Part shown: piece by piece, positions 23,626 to 31,714 of the stretch
Layout: every line of letters begins with the position of its first letter
How positions within the stretch are numbered: the stretch's first letter is position 1
DNA from: an uncultured Collinsella sp.
Lineage (GTDB): Bacteria > Actinomycetota > Coriobacteriia > Coriobacteriales > Coriobacteriaceae
Direction: 5' to 3'
Assembly (NCBI GenBank): GCA_900540985.1
Contig: UQIC01000020.1
Location: forward strand, 1 to 37,733
Length of the DNA stretch: 37,733 bases
Notes under the pieces: generated by a model
What the model saw: only the letters and a program-made list of their open reading frames with translations
Told to the model about the DNA's origin: nothing
The model's database searches: none
Translations under genes and position numbers: made by a program

Positions 23626-24330
23626 ATGGCAATCAAGGTGTTCGCTGACGGTGCAAACCTCGAGGGCATGCTCGACATGTACGAGAACGGCAACGTTCAG
23701 GGTTTCACGACCAACCCGTCCCTTATGAAGAAGGGCGGCGTGATGGATTACCGCGCGTTTGCCAAAGAGGTCCTGGCCCACATCACCGATGTATCCGTGT
23801 CGTTTGAGGTCTTTGCCGACGACGTCGAGACCATGGAGGTCGAGGCGCGCGAGATTGCTACCTGGGCCGAGAACGTCTACGTCAAGATCCCGTGCGTGAC
23901 CACCAAGGGCGAGTCCACCGCCGAGCTGGTGCGCAAGCTTTCCGCCGACGGCATCAAGGTCAACGTCACTACCATCTTTACGCCTACGCAGGTCGATGAG
24001 ATGGTCGAGGCCGTCGACGCCGAGACGCCGTCCATCATCTCGCTCTTTGCCGGCCGCATCGCCGATACCGGCGTCGACCCCATTCCGTTTATGACGGAGT
24101 CGGTTAAGAAGGCCGCCGCAAAGCCCAACTGCGAGGTCCTGTGGGCGTCCACGCGCGAGCTCATCAACATTTACCAGGCCGAGGCCTGCGGTTGCCAGAT
24201 CATCACGGTGCCCAACAGCATCCTGGCCAAGCGCAAGAATATCGGTCGCGACCCGTACGAGGTCTCGCTCGACACCGTCCGCGGCTTTGCCAAGGATATC
24301 GCGGCGCTCGGTTTCCATATCCTGCCGTAG
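23626..24330 (+). CDS. Transaldolase, TalC/fructose-6-phosphate aldolase-like family
   Basis: A 234-residue single-domain TIM-barrel enzyme. VFADGANLEGM at the N-terminus, TTNPSLM near residue 29, and VYVKIPCVT near 85 (Schiff-base Lys) identify the short TalC/FSA family. These enzymes move dihydroxyacetone units in the pentose phosphate pathway or cleave fructose 6-phosphate. Sequence alone does not separate the two activities. AAAGGA nine bases before ATG at 23626 favours this start over an earlier in-frame codon at 23602. A cluster of inverted repeats and a short copy of its last codons lie directly downstream. Confidence 0.85.
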   Translation: MAIKVFADGANLEGMLDMYENGNVQGFTTNPSLMKKGGVMDYRAFAKEVLAHITDVSVSFEVFADDVETMEVEAREIATWAENVYVKIPCVTTKGESTAELVRKLSADGIKVNVTTIFTPTQVDEMVEAVDAETPSIISLFAGRIADTGVDPIPFMTESVKKAAAKPNCEVLWASTRELINIYQAEACGCQIITVPNSILAKRKNIGRDPYEVSLDTVRGFAKDIAALGFHILP

Positions 24331-24360
24331 CGCGAACACCGACTGTACCGTGGGCTGTTC

Positions 24361-24432
24361 GCCCCGGCCTTTCCTTTCCCTATCGCTCACGCGCTCCGCG
24401 AGGGTCGCGCTAGGCAAAGGAAAGGCCGGGGC
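24361..24432. repeat. 72-bp palindrome downstream of the transaldolase gene
   Basis: Arms 24361-24377 and 24416-24432 are perfectly complementary over 17 bp (GCCCCGGCCTTTCCTTT and its complement). The 38-base centre has further complementarity (CCTA and TAGG). The palindrome starts 30 bases past the transaldolase stop. There is no T run, so it is a repeat rather than an obvious terminator. Confidence 0.7.
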
Positions 24433-24458
24433 TGCCGGCACGAGCTTGCCAGCAAGTT

Positions 24459-24484
24459 GGCGATTGGCTTCCATATCCTGCCGT
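24459..24484 (+). pseudogene. Possible remnant of a second transaldolase 3' end
   Basis: These 26 bases match the last codons of the transaldolase gene (24303-24328) at 23 positions. Read in frame they give AIGFHILP against ALGFHILP in the gene, but run on without the stop. The changes are codon-style, which suggests a paralogue remnant left by deletion more than a fresh duplication. A 130-bp stretch holding the palindrome 24361-24432 lies between the two copies. An insertion that duplicated its target is the alternative. Confidence 0.35.
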
Positions 24485-24486
24485 GG

Positions 24487-24702
24487 GCAAAGGTACCCCC
24501 GCCTGCGCCGTGCAAAATTGAGAGTATTCAGCAAGGTAAAGGCTTTTACCAGTTGGGTGAAGCACGGAACAGCCCCCGTTTTGGCTCTGACGACGCTAAA
24601 ACGGGGGCTGTTTTTTGCTTTTTCGTCTCTGAGGGGCACCCGGAACGGTGGAATTTGCAGAATACTCGCGATTTTGCACATCGCTACAGGGGGTACCTTT
24701 GC
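24487..24702. repeat. 216-bp palindromic element with 43-bp arms and a central terminator
   Basis: Arms 24487-24529 and 24660-24702 are complementary at about 35 of 43 positions. The outer 14 bp (GCAAAGGTACCCCC) are perfect, followed by a divergent patch, then TGCAAAAT and GAGTATTC blocks. The centre holds the terminator at 24569-24616. It occupies nearly all the space between the transaldolase remnant and the stop of tex at 24712. MITE-like origin is possible; no transposase is present. Confidence 0.65.
24569..24616 (+). terminator. Strong intrinsic terminator between convergent genes
   Basis: AACAGCCCCCGTTTT pairs with AAAACGGGGGCTGTT around a loop of about 15 bases, then TTTTTTGCTTTTT. 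It is on the plus strand downstream of the transaldolase gene. The stem could also act for tex on the minus strand, with a weaker tail. Confidence 0.8.
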
Positions 24703-24711
24703 TTTGGCGGT

Positions 24712-26859
24712 TTACTTGCCCTGCACCATGGTGAGCGAGATCTTCTTGCGGTCGCGATCGACCTTTTCGACCCACACCTTGACCGTGTCACCGACGCGCA
24801 CGACGTCGCTGGGGTGCTTGACAAAGCGGTTGGCCAGCTTGGAGATATGTACGAGGCCGTCCTGGTGCACGCCCACGTCGACGAAGGCGCCAAAGTCGAC
24901 GACGTTGCGCACCGTGCCCTTGAGCTCCATGCCGGGTTCCAGGTCGTCGATGGAAAGCGCCGAGCGGCTAAAGACCACCTCGGGTGCGTCGTCGCGCGGG
25001 TCGCGACCGGGCTTCTTGAGCTCGTTGACAATGTCGATGAGCGTCAGGGTACCGCAGTCCAGGTCGCTAGCCAGCGCCGAGATACTGCCCAGGCGGCGCT
25101 CGATGTCGGGCACGCCGCCGCGGCTGAGCTCGCTTGCTTTAACGCCGGCGCGTTCTAGGACGGACGTGGCCACCTCGTAGCTCTCGGGGTGGACGCTTGT
25201 CGCGTCGAGCGGGTTCTTGCCGCCGCTGATGCGCAAAAAGCCCGCGGCGTTGAGATATGCCTTGGGTCCCAACTTGGGGACCTTCTTGAGCTGGCGGCGA
25301 TCGGTAAAGGCGCCGTTTTCCTCGCGGTAGGCCACGATGTTTTTGGCCACGCTCGGCGTGATGCCCGATACGTATCCCAGCAGGCTCGCGCTCGCGGTGT
25401 TTACGTCGACGCCCACGCGGTTGACGACGTCCTCCACCACGTGGCCCAGGGTGCGCGAGAGCTCGGCCTGGTCAAGGTCGTGCTGGTACTGGCCCACGCC
25501 GATAGACTGGGACGGAATCTTGACGAGCTCTGCCAGCGGGTCCTGCAGGCGGCGGCCCAGGCTCATGGCGCCACGCACGGTGACGTCCAGGTCGGGATAT
25601 TCCTGGCTGGCGAGCTCGGAGGCGGAGTACACCGATGCGCCGGCCTCGTTGACGATGGTGTATCGCAGCTCAGGCGCCTGCTCGGCGATGAACTCCGAGA
25701 CGACTTCCTCGGTCTCGCGGCTGGCGGTGCCATTGCCGATGACGATGGTGTTGACGCCGTCCTTCTTGACGAGGCGGGCGAGCTCGCGCTTGGTGCCGGC
25801 GACGTCGTGGCGCGGCTTGGTGGGGTAGACCACGCCGTGGTCGAGCAGCTTGCCGGTCTCGTCCATGACGGCGACCTTGCAGCCGGTGCGGTAGCCCGGA
25901 TCGAGCGCGAGCACACGGGCGCCGCGCACGGGGCGCGCCGAGAGCAGGCCCTCGAGATTCTTGGCAAAGACATTGATGGCCTCGGTCTGCGCGCGGACGG
26001 TGAGCTTGGCGCGGGCCTCGCGCTCCAGCGAGGGGGCCATGAGGCGCTTGTAACCGTCGGCGATGGCGGCATCGAAGATGGGGGCAAACACGCCCTGGCG
26101 TCGGGGCCAACGGCTGCCGAGGCGTGCCGTGGCGGCAGCGCCGTCGACGTTCACGCGCACGCGGAGCTTGCCCTCGCGCTCACCGCGGTCGATAGCCAGC
26201 ACGCGGTGGTTGGGTATACGGCGCAGCGGCTCATCATAGCTGTAGTACGGCTCGTAGGGGGTCTTCTCGGCGGGGTCGGTGGCCTCGACGACGATGTCTG
26301 CGGTGTTTTGCGTAAAGGCACGCAGGTCGGCGACGTTCTCGGGGTCCTCGGCCACCGTCTCGGCCACGATGTCCGCCGCGCCGGCGAGCGCCTTCTCGGG
26401 CGTGTCGAAGCCGGCTTCCTCGTTGACGTATGCCGCGGCGGCGTCGAGCGCGCTGCCCTTGGCCGAGGCCTGCATGATGACCATGTTGGCAAGTGGCTCC
26501 AGGCCTGCCTCGCGGGCCTTCTGTGCGCGGATCATGCGCTTTTTGCGGTAGGGCTTGTAGAGGTCCTCGACACGCTGGAGCTGCGTGGCCTCGCGAATTT
26601 GCTGTTCGAGCTCGGGCGTAAGTTTGCCCTGGGCGTCGATGAGCAGAATGACGTCCTCTTTGCGCTGTTCAAGATTGCGCAGGTAGGACAGGCGCTCGTC
26701 GAGCGCGCGCAGGGCGACGTCGTCCATGCCACCCGTGGCTTCCTTGCGGTAGCGCGAGATAAAGGGGATGGTGTTGCCCTCGTCGATGAGCTTGACGGCT
26801 GCCTCGACGTTGGCGGCCTTAAGGTTGAGCTTGCGGGCGAGCTGGGCGATAAGATCCAT
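24712..26859 (-). CDS. tex: Tex family transcription accessory / RNA-binding protein
   Basis: A 715-residue protein of the Tex family (E. coli YhgF), thought to act in transcription and RNA metabolism. The N-terminal helical region contains NTIPFISRYRKEATGGMD, the family hallmark. The YqgF/RNase H-like domain follows (LALDPGYRTGCKVAV near residue 325), then helix-hairpin-helix repeats (about 490-570, SQSIGVGQYQHDL just before them), and an S1 RNA-binding domain at about 640-712 (GTVRNVVDFGAFVDVGVHQDG). Length and domain order are normal. The start is ATG at 26859 with AAGGAG four bases upstream. The frame stays open to 26946, but those residues are unlike the family. It is a single gene. Confidence 0.92.
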   Translation of the reverse strand: MDLIAQLARKLNLKAANVEAAVKLIDEGNTIPFISRYRKEATGGMDDVALRALDERLSYLRNLEQRKEDVILLIDAQGKLTPELEQQIREATQLQRVEDLYKPYRKKRMIRAQKAREAGLEPLANMVIMQASAKGSALDAAAAYVNEEAGFDTPEKALAGAADIVAETVAEDPENVADLRAFTQNTADIVVEATDPAEKTPYEPYYSYDEPLRRIPNHRVLAIDRGEREGKLRVRVNVDGAAATARLGSRWPRRQGVFAPIFDAAIADGYKRLMAPSLEREARAKLTVRAQTEAINVFAKNLEGLLSARPVRGARVLALDPGYRTGCKVAVMDETGKLLDHGVVYPTKPRHDVAGTKRELARLVKKDGVNTIVIGNGTASRETEEVVSEFIAEQAPELRYTIVNEAGASVYSASELASQEYPDLDVTVRGAMSLGRRLQDPLAELVKIPSQSIGVGQYQHDLDQAELSRTLGHVVEDVVNRVGVDVNTASASLLGYVSGITPSVAKNIVAYREENGAFTDRRQLKKVPKLGPKAYLNAAGFLRISGGKNPLDATSVHPESYEVATSVLERAGVKASELSRGGVPDIERRLGSISALASDLDCGTLTLIDIVNELKKPGRDPRDDAPEVVFSRSALSIDDLEPGMELKGTVRNVVDFGAFVDVGVHQDGLVHISKLANRFVKHPSDVVRVGDTVKVWVEKVDRDRKKISLTMVQGK

Positions 26860-26940
26860 GGGACTCCTTGCGTTTAAGGTGCGTTTGCAGCACAGGGCTA
26901 CCAAGGATACCACCCGTCCCAAAAGACTGTTTTGGGGCCG

Positions 26941-27102
26941 CGCCACGAAAACGGCCTATCTACTACGTTTAACCCGTATGGGTCGACCATCCCCCGGTTT
27001 TCCGAAAATACGCAACCAGTCTACCTGCGGTTTTTATTTCTCGAAATTCGGCATGGCTAAGGATGATCAGTTAAACGTAGTAGATAGGCCCATTTCGTGG
27101 CG
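26941..27102. repeat. 162-bp palindromic element with 33-bp arms
   Basis: Arms 26941-26973 and 27070-27102 match at 31 of 33 positions as inverted repeats, from CGCCACGAAA at the outer ends to GTTTAAC inside. The centre of about 96 bases shows no gene. No target-site duplication is visible (GGGCCG on the left, AACGAA on the right). It lies in the 412-base stretch 26860-27271 upstream of tex, next to a small CCCAAAA/TTTTGGG hairpin (26918-26936). It looks like a MITE or a structured RNA and differs in sequence from the 130-bp elements. Confidence 0.75.
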
Positions 27103-27168
27103 AACGAATCAGGCTGAGGTGCAAAAATAGCCCCCGTCCCAGAAAAATCGTCGGCAAGGTAGCAAAAT

Positions 27169-27199
27169 GCCCCGCGGGCAGGAGGCTGCTCGCGGGGCA
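27169..27199 (-). terminator. Terminator of the Gfo/Idh/MocA gene and catabolic operon
   Basis: Read on the minus strand, TGCCCCGCG pairs with CGCGGGGCA around a 13-base loop and is followed by TTTT. It lies about 70 bases past the stop of the 27272-28312 gene and probably ends the three-gene minus-strand operon. Confidence 0.65.
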
Positions 27200-27271
27200 A
27201 AGAAGAGGGGCTTATTTGTGGCGGACCGAAGGGTTCGGCATGGGGCTTCTGCTGCGGTCGCTCTTAAGGCA

Positions 27272-28312
27272 TTACAGCTCGACGAGCTGGCCGGTCTCGG
27301 CGGCCTCCTTGATAGCGTTGAGAAGCGTGAGCGTCTTAACGTTGTCGGCGGGGGTCACGACGGGCTCGACCTTGCGGCGGACAACCTTCACAAAGTGCTT
27401 GAGCTGCATCTTGTGCGGCAGTGCCGGGTCGACGGCCGGAATCTCCATCTGCAGCGGCTTGTGCCAGTTGGAGGCGCCGTCGTAGGAGAACTGGTGCAGG
27501 CGGGGCAGCGACAGGGCGCCCTTAGTGCCGCCGATAAAGTAGGCGTCGGCGTCGAAGGGGCGGTACTGCGGATCCTCGCGGGCGGTGGCCTCCCAGTTCC
27601 AGGGGCTGGCGGTGGCGTCGGAGATGGTCATGCTTGCGAGCGCGCCATCGGCAAAACGGACGTTGACCACGGCGGAGTCCTCGGTCTCAAAACCGCGGGC
27701 GGCGCTGGACTGCATACCCTGGACGGCAACGGGCTCGCCCAGCAGGTAGCGGAGCAGGTCGACGTCATGCACCAGGTTGACCAGGATCGGGCCGGCACCC
27801 TTCTTGCGGCGCCACTCGACATCGAAATACTCGTCATTCTTATAGATCATGTAGTGGAAGCTCGACACGGTGAGCTTGCCCAGCTCGCCAGACTCGATGA
27901 TCTCCTTGGCCTTGTTGACGAAGGGGTTGTGGCGACGGTGCTGACCCACAAGCACGGGCACGCCGGCGGTCTCGGCCTCGGCGGCGAAGGCCTGGGCATC
28001 CTCGAGATCGTTGGAGATCGGCTTTTCGACCAGCGGCACGATGTTGCGCTTCACAGCCTCGCGAGCAACGCCCAGGTGCAGGTCGTTGGGGGTGGCGATA
28101 ATGACGGCCTCGGGCTTGATCTCGTCCATCATCTGGGCGGGATCGGTGTAAAACGGCACGCCGGCGGCCTCGGCCGTGGCGCGGGCGCCCTCAAAGGCGT
28201 CGGCGATGGCGACGAGCTCGGCCTCGGGCTCCTCGGTGACAAAGCGGATGTGGTTGCGGCCCATGGCGCCGGCGCCGATAACGGCAATGCGGACGGGGTT
28301 GAGCTCAGACAT
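27272..28312 (-). CDS. Gfo/Idh/MocA family dehydrogenase
   Basis: A 346-residue NAD(P)-dependent oxidoreductase, probably acting on a sugar, inositol or sugar acid. The N-terminal Rossmann fold has VIGAGAMGRNH (dinucleotide Gly motif) near residue 11, and an Asp after strand 2 (IADA) favours NAD. VEKPIS near 95 carries the family catalytic Lys. Near 175 the usual Asp-x-Gly-x-His region reads LVNLVHDVD: the His is kept but the upstream Asp is Asn. AAGGAG upstream of ATG gives a good start. It is the last gene of a minus-strand set with an MFS carrier and an SDR dehydrogenase, which suggests two successive oxidations of one imported substrate. Confidence 0.85.
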   Translation of the reverse strand: MSELNPVRIAVIGAGAMGRNHIRFVTEEPEAELVAIADAFEGARATAEAAGVPFYTDPAQMMDEIKPEAVIIATPNDLHLGVAREAVKRNIVPLVEKPISNDLEDAQAFAAEAETAGVPVLVGQHRRHNPFVNKAKEIIESGELGKLTVSSFHYMIYKNDEYFDVEWRRKKGAGPILVNLVHDVDLLRYLLGEPVAVQGMQSSAARGFETEDSAVVNVRFADGALASMTISDATASPWNWEATAREDPQYRPFDADAYFIGGTKGALSLPRLHQFSYDGASNWHKPLQMEIPAVDPALPHKMQLKHFVKVVRRKVEPVVTPADNVKTLTLLNAIKEAAETGQLVEL

Positions 28313-28342
28313 TTCGACTCCTTAATACTGGTGACCGGTGGA

Positions 28343-28373
28343 ATGCGACAAAGGGGCTGTCCCTTCGTCGCAT
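28343..28373. repeat. Dispersed hairpin repeat, copy 3
   Basis: ATGCGAC-A-AAGGG pairs with CCCTT-C-GTCGCAT around GCTGT: 12 pairs with one A-C mismatch. It lies in the 69-base gap between the MFS gene and the Gfo/Idh/MocA gene. It resembles copies at 14972-15006 and 17467-17511. It could lower expression of the downstream dehydrogenase. Confidence 0.6.
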
Positions 28374-28381
28374 CGGTAAAA

Positions 28382-29638
28382 CTAGGCGGACTTCTTCTTG
28401 CTGTCGGAGACCATCATGTAGACGGTGAGCACGACGGCGATGGCGGCGATCACAATAGCGCCGTAGAAGGACTGCTGGTAGGCGGCGCTGCCGGCCTCGG
28501 CGTGATGCAGCACGGCGGTGATGGGCTGGCTGATCCAGGTGGAAGCGGCGTAGCCCAAAAACATGATGCCGTAGTTGACGCCGATGTTGCTGGTGCCAAA
28601 GGCGCCACCGGTGAGCGGCGGGTAGATGACGAGCAGGGCGCCAAAGCTAAAGCCGAGCAGAGCGAGCGCCACAAAGAACATGGCCTGCGTAAAGCTCATC
28701 GACATGATGACGAGTGCGACGATGGTGACGACAAGGCTGATGAGCAGCGACTTATAGGCGCCGAGCTTGTCGATGATCTGGCCAAAGGACAGGCGGCCGA
28801 CCAGGTTGGCGCAGGTGTTGACGGAGACCACCACACCGCCGAGGGCGACGGCCGCGGCGCTCGTGGGATCGGCGAAGAGCTGGACGGCGGCGATGGAGGC
28901 AACCTTGCCCACGAGCAGAGTACCGGCGGTGGCGGCAAAGGCGAAGGTGATGATGAGGACCCAGAAGCGCGGGGTCTTGACCATCTCGCCCGGGGTGAGG
29001 TCGCCGAAGGTGCCGGCGTGCGCGCCGCCCTTGGGGGTCTCGAAGCCCTCGGGTAGCCAACCGGCCTCGGGGGCCTTCAGGAACAGGGCGGAGGCGGCGA
29101 TCATCACAAAGAAGATGACGCCGAGCGCCTTAAGGGCGCCAAAGATGCCCAGGCTCGGGATGAGCAGCGAGGCGAGCACCGGGGACAGCACGGCGGGACC
29201 GGCGGTCGAAGCGGCCAGGGTGATGCCGGAGGCGAGACCCTTCTTGTCGATGAACCACTTTTGACCGGTGGTGAGCGCGGGGTTGTAGCCCAGGCCGTTG
29301 CCGATGGCGGCGACGAGCGAGAACCACAGGTAGAACTGCCACGGCTCGGTGACGGTGCCGGACATGAACCAGCCCAGGCCGTAGCACACGGCGGCGGCGA
29401 TAACGACGTTGCGCGGGCCGATCTTATCGGAGATGCGGCCGGCGAAGATGCCCGTCACGGCCATGATGGTCTGAAAGACCGGGAAGGCCCAGGTAAGGGC
29501 GCTCGACCACTCGGGGTAGACGGCGAGCAGGTTCTTGCTTACGACGGAATACAGCGCGATGGAGCTGATGAAGAACATGGTGACGCACGCGGCGGAAAGC
29601 ACGACAGCGCGACCCTTGTTGGAGTTGGTGGAAGCCAT
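28382..29638 (-). CDS. MFS transporter, OFA (oxalate/formate antiporter)-like
   Basis: A 418-residue carrier with about 12 hydrophobic helices. GRISDKIGPRNV after the second helix is the MFS loop 2-3 motif, and GQIIDKLG is its repeat in the second half. NGLGYNPALTTGQKWF and the overall pattern fit the oxalate/formate:oxalate antiporter (OFA) group, which carries small carboxylates. The neighbouring dehydrogenases suggest a hydroxylated organic acid or sugar acid, but that is inference. The start has GAAAGAG a few bases upstream of ATG. It lies 66 bases downstream of the SDR gene and 69 bases upstream of the Gfo/Idh/MocA gene. Confidence 0.82.
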   Translation of the reverse strand: MASTNSNKGRAVVLSAACVTMFFISSIALYSVVSKNLLAVYPEWSSALTWAFPVFQTIMAVTGIFAGRISDKIGPRNVVIAAAVCYGLGWFMSGTVTEPWQFYLWFSLVAAIGNGLGYNPALTTGQKWFIDKKGLASGITLAASTAGPAVLSPVLASLLIPSLGIFGALKALGVIFFVMIAASALFLKAPEAGWLPEGFETPKGGAHAGTFGDLTPGEMVKTPRFWVLIITFAFAATAGTLLVGKVASIAAVQLFADPTSAAAVALGGVVVSVNTCANLVGRLSFGQIIDKLGAYKSLLISLVVTIVALVIMSMSFTQAMFFVALALLGFSFGALLVIYPPLTGGAFGTSNIGVNYGIMFLGYAASTWISQPITAVLHHAEAGSAAYQQSFYGAIVIAAIAVVLTVYMMVSDSKKKSA

Positions 29639-29704
29639 TGGACTCTTTCTAATCGATACGGGGGAGGAGCGGGCGTGTCCGCGGGGCCTCCCTGTCAGGT
29701 TGGT

Positions 29705-30586
29705 TTACTGGTCAGTTGGCTTTGCGACGCCGGACTCATCGGACCAGAGCTCGACACCCTTGTTCTTAAGGTAGTTGTCGGCATAGGCGCGACGGCCGCC
29801 GGGCTTGGCGGTGAGGTCGCCCATCATGTTGGAGAAGCCGCCATCGACCTTGATGGCGTCGCCGGTGGTGAAGTCCGAGCGCGTGGACGCCAGGAACATG
29901 ACGGCGTTGGCGATATCGCTGACCTCGCCGATGCGACGCGTGGCAATGAGGCGGCTGCGGCTCTTCTCGACCTCGGGGTCGGCGTAGAAGTTGGCTGACA
30001 TCGGGGTCTTAACGAAGCAGGGCTCGACGCAGTTGGAGCGCACGCCGTAGGGGCCCCACTCGGCAGCCAGCATCTTGGACATCATGTTGACGCCCGCCTT
30101 GGTGGAGCTGTACACGCCCGAGAACGTCTCGGGGGAGTGGCTGGCGACGGTCGAGATGTGCACCAGGCGGCCCTGGCCGGCCTTGATCATCTCGCGACCA
30201 AAGCGCTGCGAGGTGATGAAGTAGCCGGTGAGGTTGACGTTGAGCACCTGCTCCCAGTCGCTCAGCGGCAGGTCCTCCATGGCGGCGAAGCGCAGGATGC
30301 CGGCGGTGTTGACGAGGACGTCGACGCGGCCGAAGTCGGTGATGGTGGCGTCGACGGCGGCCTGAACCTCGGCCTCATCGGTGGCGTTCATCTTGTAACC
30401 CTCGGCGTGGATGCCAAACTCGGCGGCGAGGTCGGCGGCTGCGGCCTTGACCTTTTCCTCGTCTAGATCGAGCAGGACGACGTTGGCGCCGTTGCGGGCG
30501 AACTCGCGGCAAATCTCGACGCCCATACCGCCGAGTGCGCCGGTCACGGCGCAGACATCGCCCTCGAGCTTAAGCCAGTTGCTCAT
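29705..30586 (-). CDS. Short-chain dehydrogenase/reductase (SDR)
   Basis: A 293-residue classical SDR. The cofactor loop is TGALGGMG near residue 15. LLDLDEEK after strand 2 has Asp, which favours NAD(H). NTAG near 92 is the NNAG-like motif. The catalytic Ser lies in HISTVAS near 145, and Tyr and Lys in YSSTK near 159. GGFSNMMGDL ends the fold, and a 30-residue tail follows (ending SGVAKPTDQ), longer than usual. It is the first gene of the minus-strand operon and faces a divergent LysR gene, so it is probably induced by the LysR effector. The substrate is a secondary alcohol, probably polyol or sugar acid. A hydroxysteroid dehydrogenase role cannot be excluded, but nothing specific supports it. 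Confidence 0.85.
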   Translation of the reverse strand: MSNWLKLEGDVCAVTGALGGMGVEICREFARNGANVVLLDLDEEKVKAAAADLAAEFGIHAEGYKMNATDEAEVQAAVDATITDFGRVDVLVNTAGILRFAAMEDLPLSDWEQVLNVNLTGYFITSQRFGREMIKAGQGRLVHISTVASHSPETFSGVYSSTKAGVNMMSKMLAAEWGPYGVRSNCVEPCFVKTPMSANFYADPEVEKSRSRLIATRRIGEVSDIANAVMFLASTRSDFTTGDAIKVDGGFSNMMGDLTAKPGGRRAYADNYLKNKGVELWSDESGVAKPTDQ

Positions 30587-30705
30587 AGGAACTTCCCTTC
30601 TTGTGCCTCCCGGTGGGTCGCTCCCATTAACCGACCCACGTGGTTTTCGCTGGTTATCGTATGCTTTGCATTTGCGCAGGTGAATTGCATATTTGTTAGA
30701 ATGGC

Positions 30706-30722
30706 GTTAACCATAGGTTTAC
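30706..30722. promoter_or_regulatory. Candidate LysR operator between divergent genes
   Basis: GTTAACC-ATA-GGTTTAC is a dyad with 6 of 7 arm positions matching. It sits in the 233-base gap between the SDR operon and the LysR gene. LysR regulators often bind short interrupted dyads in such gaps. The exact T-N11-A form is not met, so this is only a candidate. Confidence 0.35.
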
Positions 30723-30819
30723 ACTGTGCGATGCAGTTTTTTCTCAATTGAGCGCGTGACCTGCCAAAACGACCCCCTTCGGCAGTTCATTGCCATGCGT
30801 CTGGAAACGGGAGATTGAC

Positions 30820-31698
30820 GTGTACGATCGACGACTTGAGGCCATATCGGCCGCCGCGGAGCTGGGAAGCTTCTCTCGGGCGGCGGCAAAATTGCGCGTG
30901 TCGACTCCCGCGCTCGTCAAGCAGGTGTCGGGATTTGAGGCCGAGTTTGGCATCACGCTGTTCGAGCGCTCGCACTCGGGCGTCAAGGTGACACCGGCGG
31001 GTGCTCTGCTGGTGGACGACGCGCGCTCGATTATGCGGCAGTCCGAGGATGCGCTGCGTCGCGCCCGACGCGCGGCGGGCGATGGCGGTGCCGTGCGTCT
31101 GGGCGTGTCGATGATGTGCCCGGGGCGCCAAACGCTGTCGATGTGGACGGACGTACACGAGCTGGAGCCATCGTTGCGCTTCGAGATCGTGCCGGTGAGC
31201 GACCTCTACGACGAACGCGAATCCGTCATGCGCAGCCTTGGTCGCGAGGTGGATGTAGTGCAGTCGAGTTTTTCGACCCCGCGCTGGGGCGACGCCTGCC
31301 AAAAGCTCCGCATCGTTAACGTACCGTTTTATATCGACGTGCCGCGCACGAGCCCGCTGGCGCGCAAGAATCGCATTACGGTTGCCGACCTGGAGGGCAT
31401 GCGTCTGCGCGTGCTCCGCCACGGCAACGACGCTATGGACAGCCTGCGTATCGATCTTTTGGCAGACGGCGGTGTGGACGTGATCGATGTGGATAGCTTT
31501 GACTTTGCGCTCTTTAACGAGGCGGAGGAAAAGGGCGACGCGGTGCTCACCTGCGGGGCGTGGTCGGGGGTGCACCCGGCCTTTGTGGGCGTGCCGTTCC
31601 TGTGCGGGCGAGAGGTGCCGGTCTTTCTGCACTACCCGCTCGAGCCCACCCTCCAAGTACAAAAATTCGTCAATGCCATGGCCCAACTCCTCAACTAG
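30820..31698 (+). CDS. LysR-family transcriptional regulator
   Basis: A regulator of about 292 residues. The N-terminal winged helix-turn-helix reads AAAELGSFSRAAAKL, then ALVKQVSGFEAEFGITLFER, the classic LysR pattern. The effector-binding domain covers about 85-290. Instead of the usual strong C-terminal consensus it is divergent, so the ligand is not predictable. The start is GTG at 30820 with GGGAGA about five bases upstream; the frame extends to a TTG at 30790 without support. It is transcribed divergently from the SDR-MFS-dehydrogenase operon, which it very probably controls. It ends 16 bases from the converging diguanylate cyclase gene, with no clear terminator between. Confidence 0.85.
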   Translation: MYDRRLEAISAAAELGSFSRAAAKLRVSTPALVKQVSGFEAEFGITLFERSHSGVKVTPAGALLVDDARSIMRQSEDALRRARRAAGDGGAVRLGVSMMCPGRQTLSMWTDVHELEPSLRFEIVPVSDLYDERESVMRSLGREVDVVQSSFSTPRWGDACQKLRIVNVPFYIDVPRTSPLARKNRITVADLEGMRLRVLRHGNDAMDSLRIDLLADGGVDVIDVDSFDFALFNEAEEKGDAVLTCGAWSGVHPAFVGVPFLCGREVPVFLHYPLEPTLQVQKFVNAMAQLLN

Positions 31699-31714
31699 CT
31701 CATTTGGGACGGGT

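Noticed and set aside
25189..26877. 562-codon plus-strand frame opposite tex
   Set aside because: Antisense shadow of a conserved gene, with no domain and low-complexity Gly, Val and His composition.
27167..29056. 629-codon plus-strand frame opposite the Gfo/Idh/MocA and MFS genes
   Set aside because: Spans two real genes and their gap on the other strand; composition typical of an antisense frame.
29705..30586. Calling the SDR a bile-acid hydroxysteroid dehydrogenase because the host looks like a gut Collinsella
   Set aside because: The sequence does not resemble the Collinsella 7-beta enzyme as I know it, and the neighbours suggest polyol or acid metabolism.
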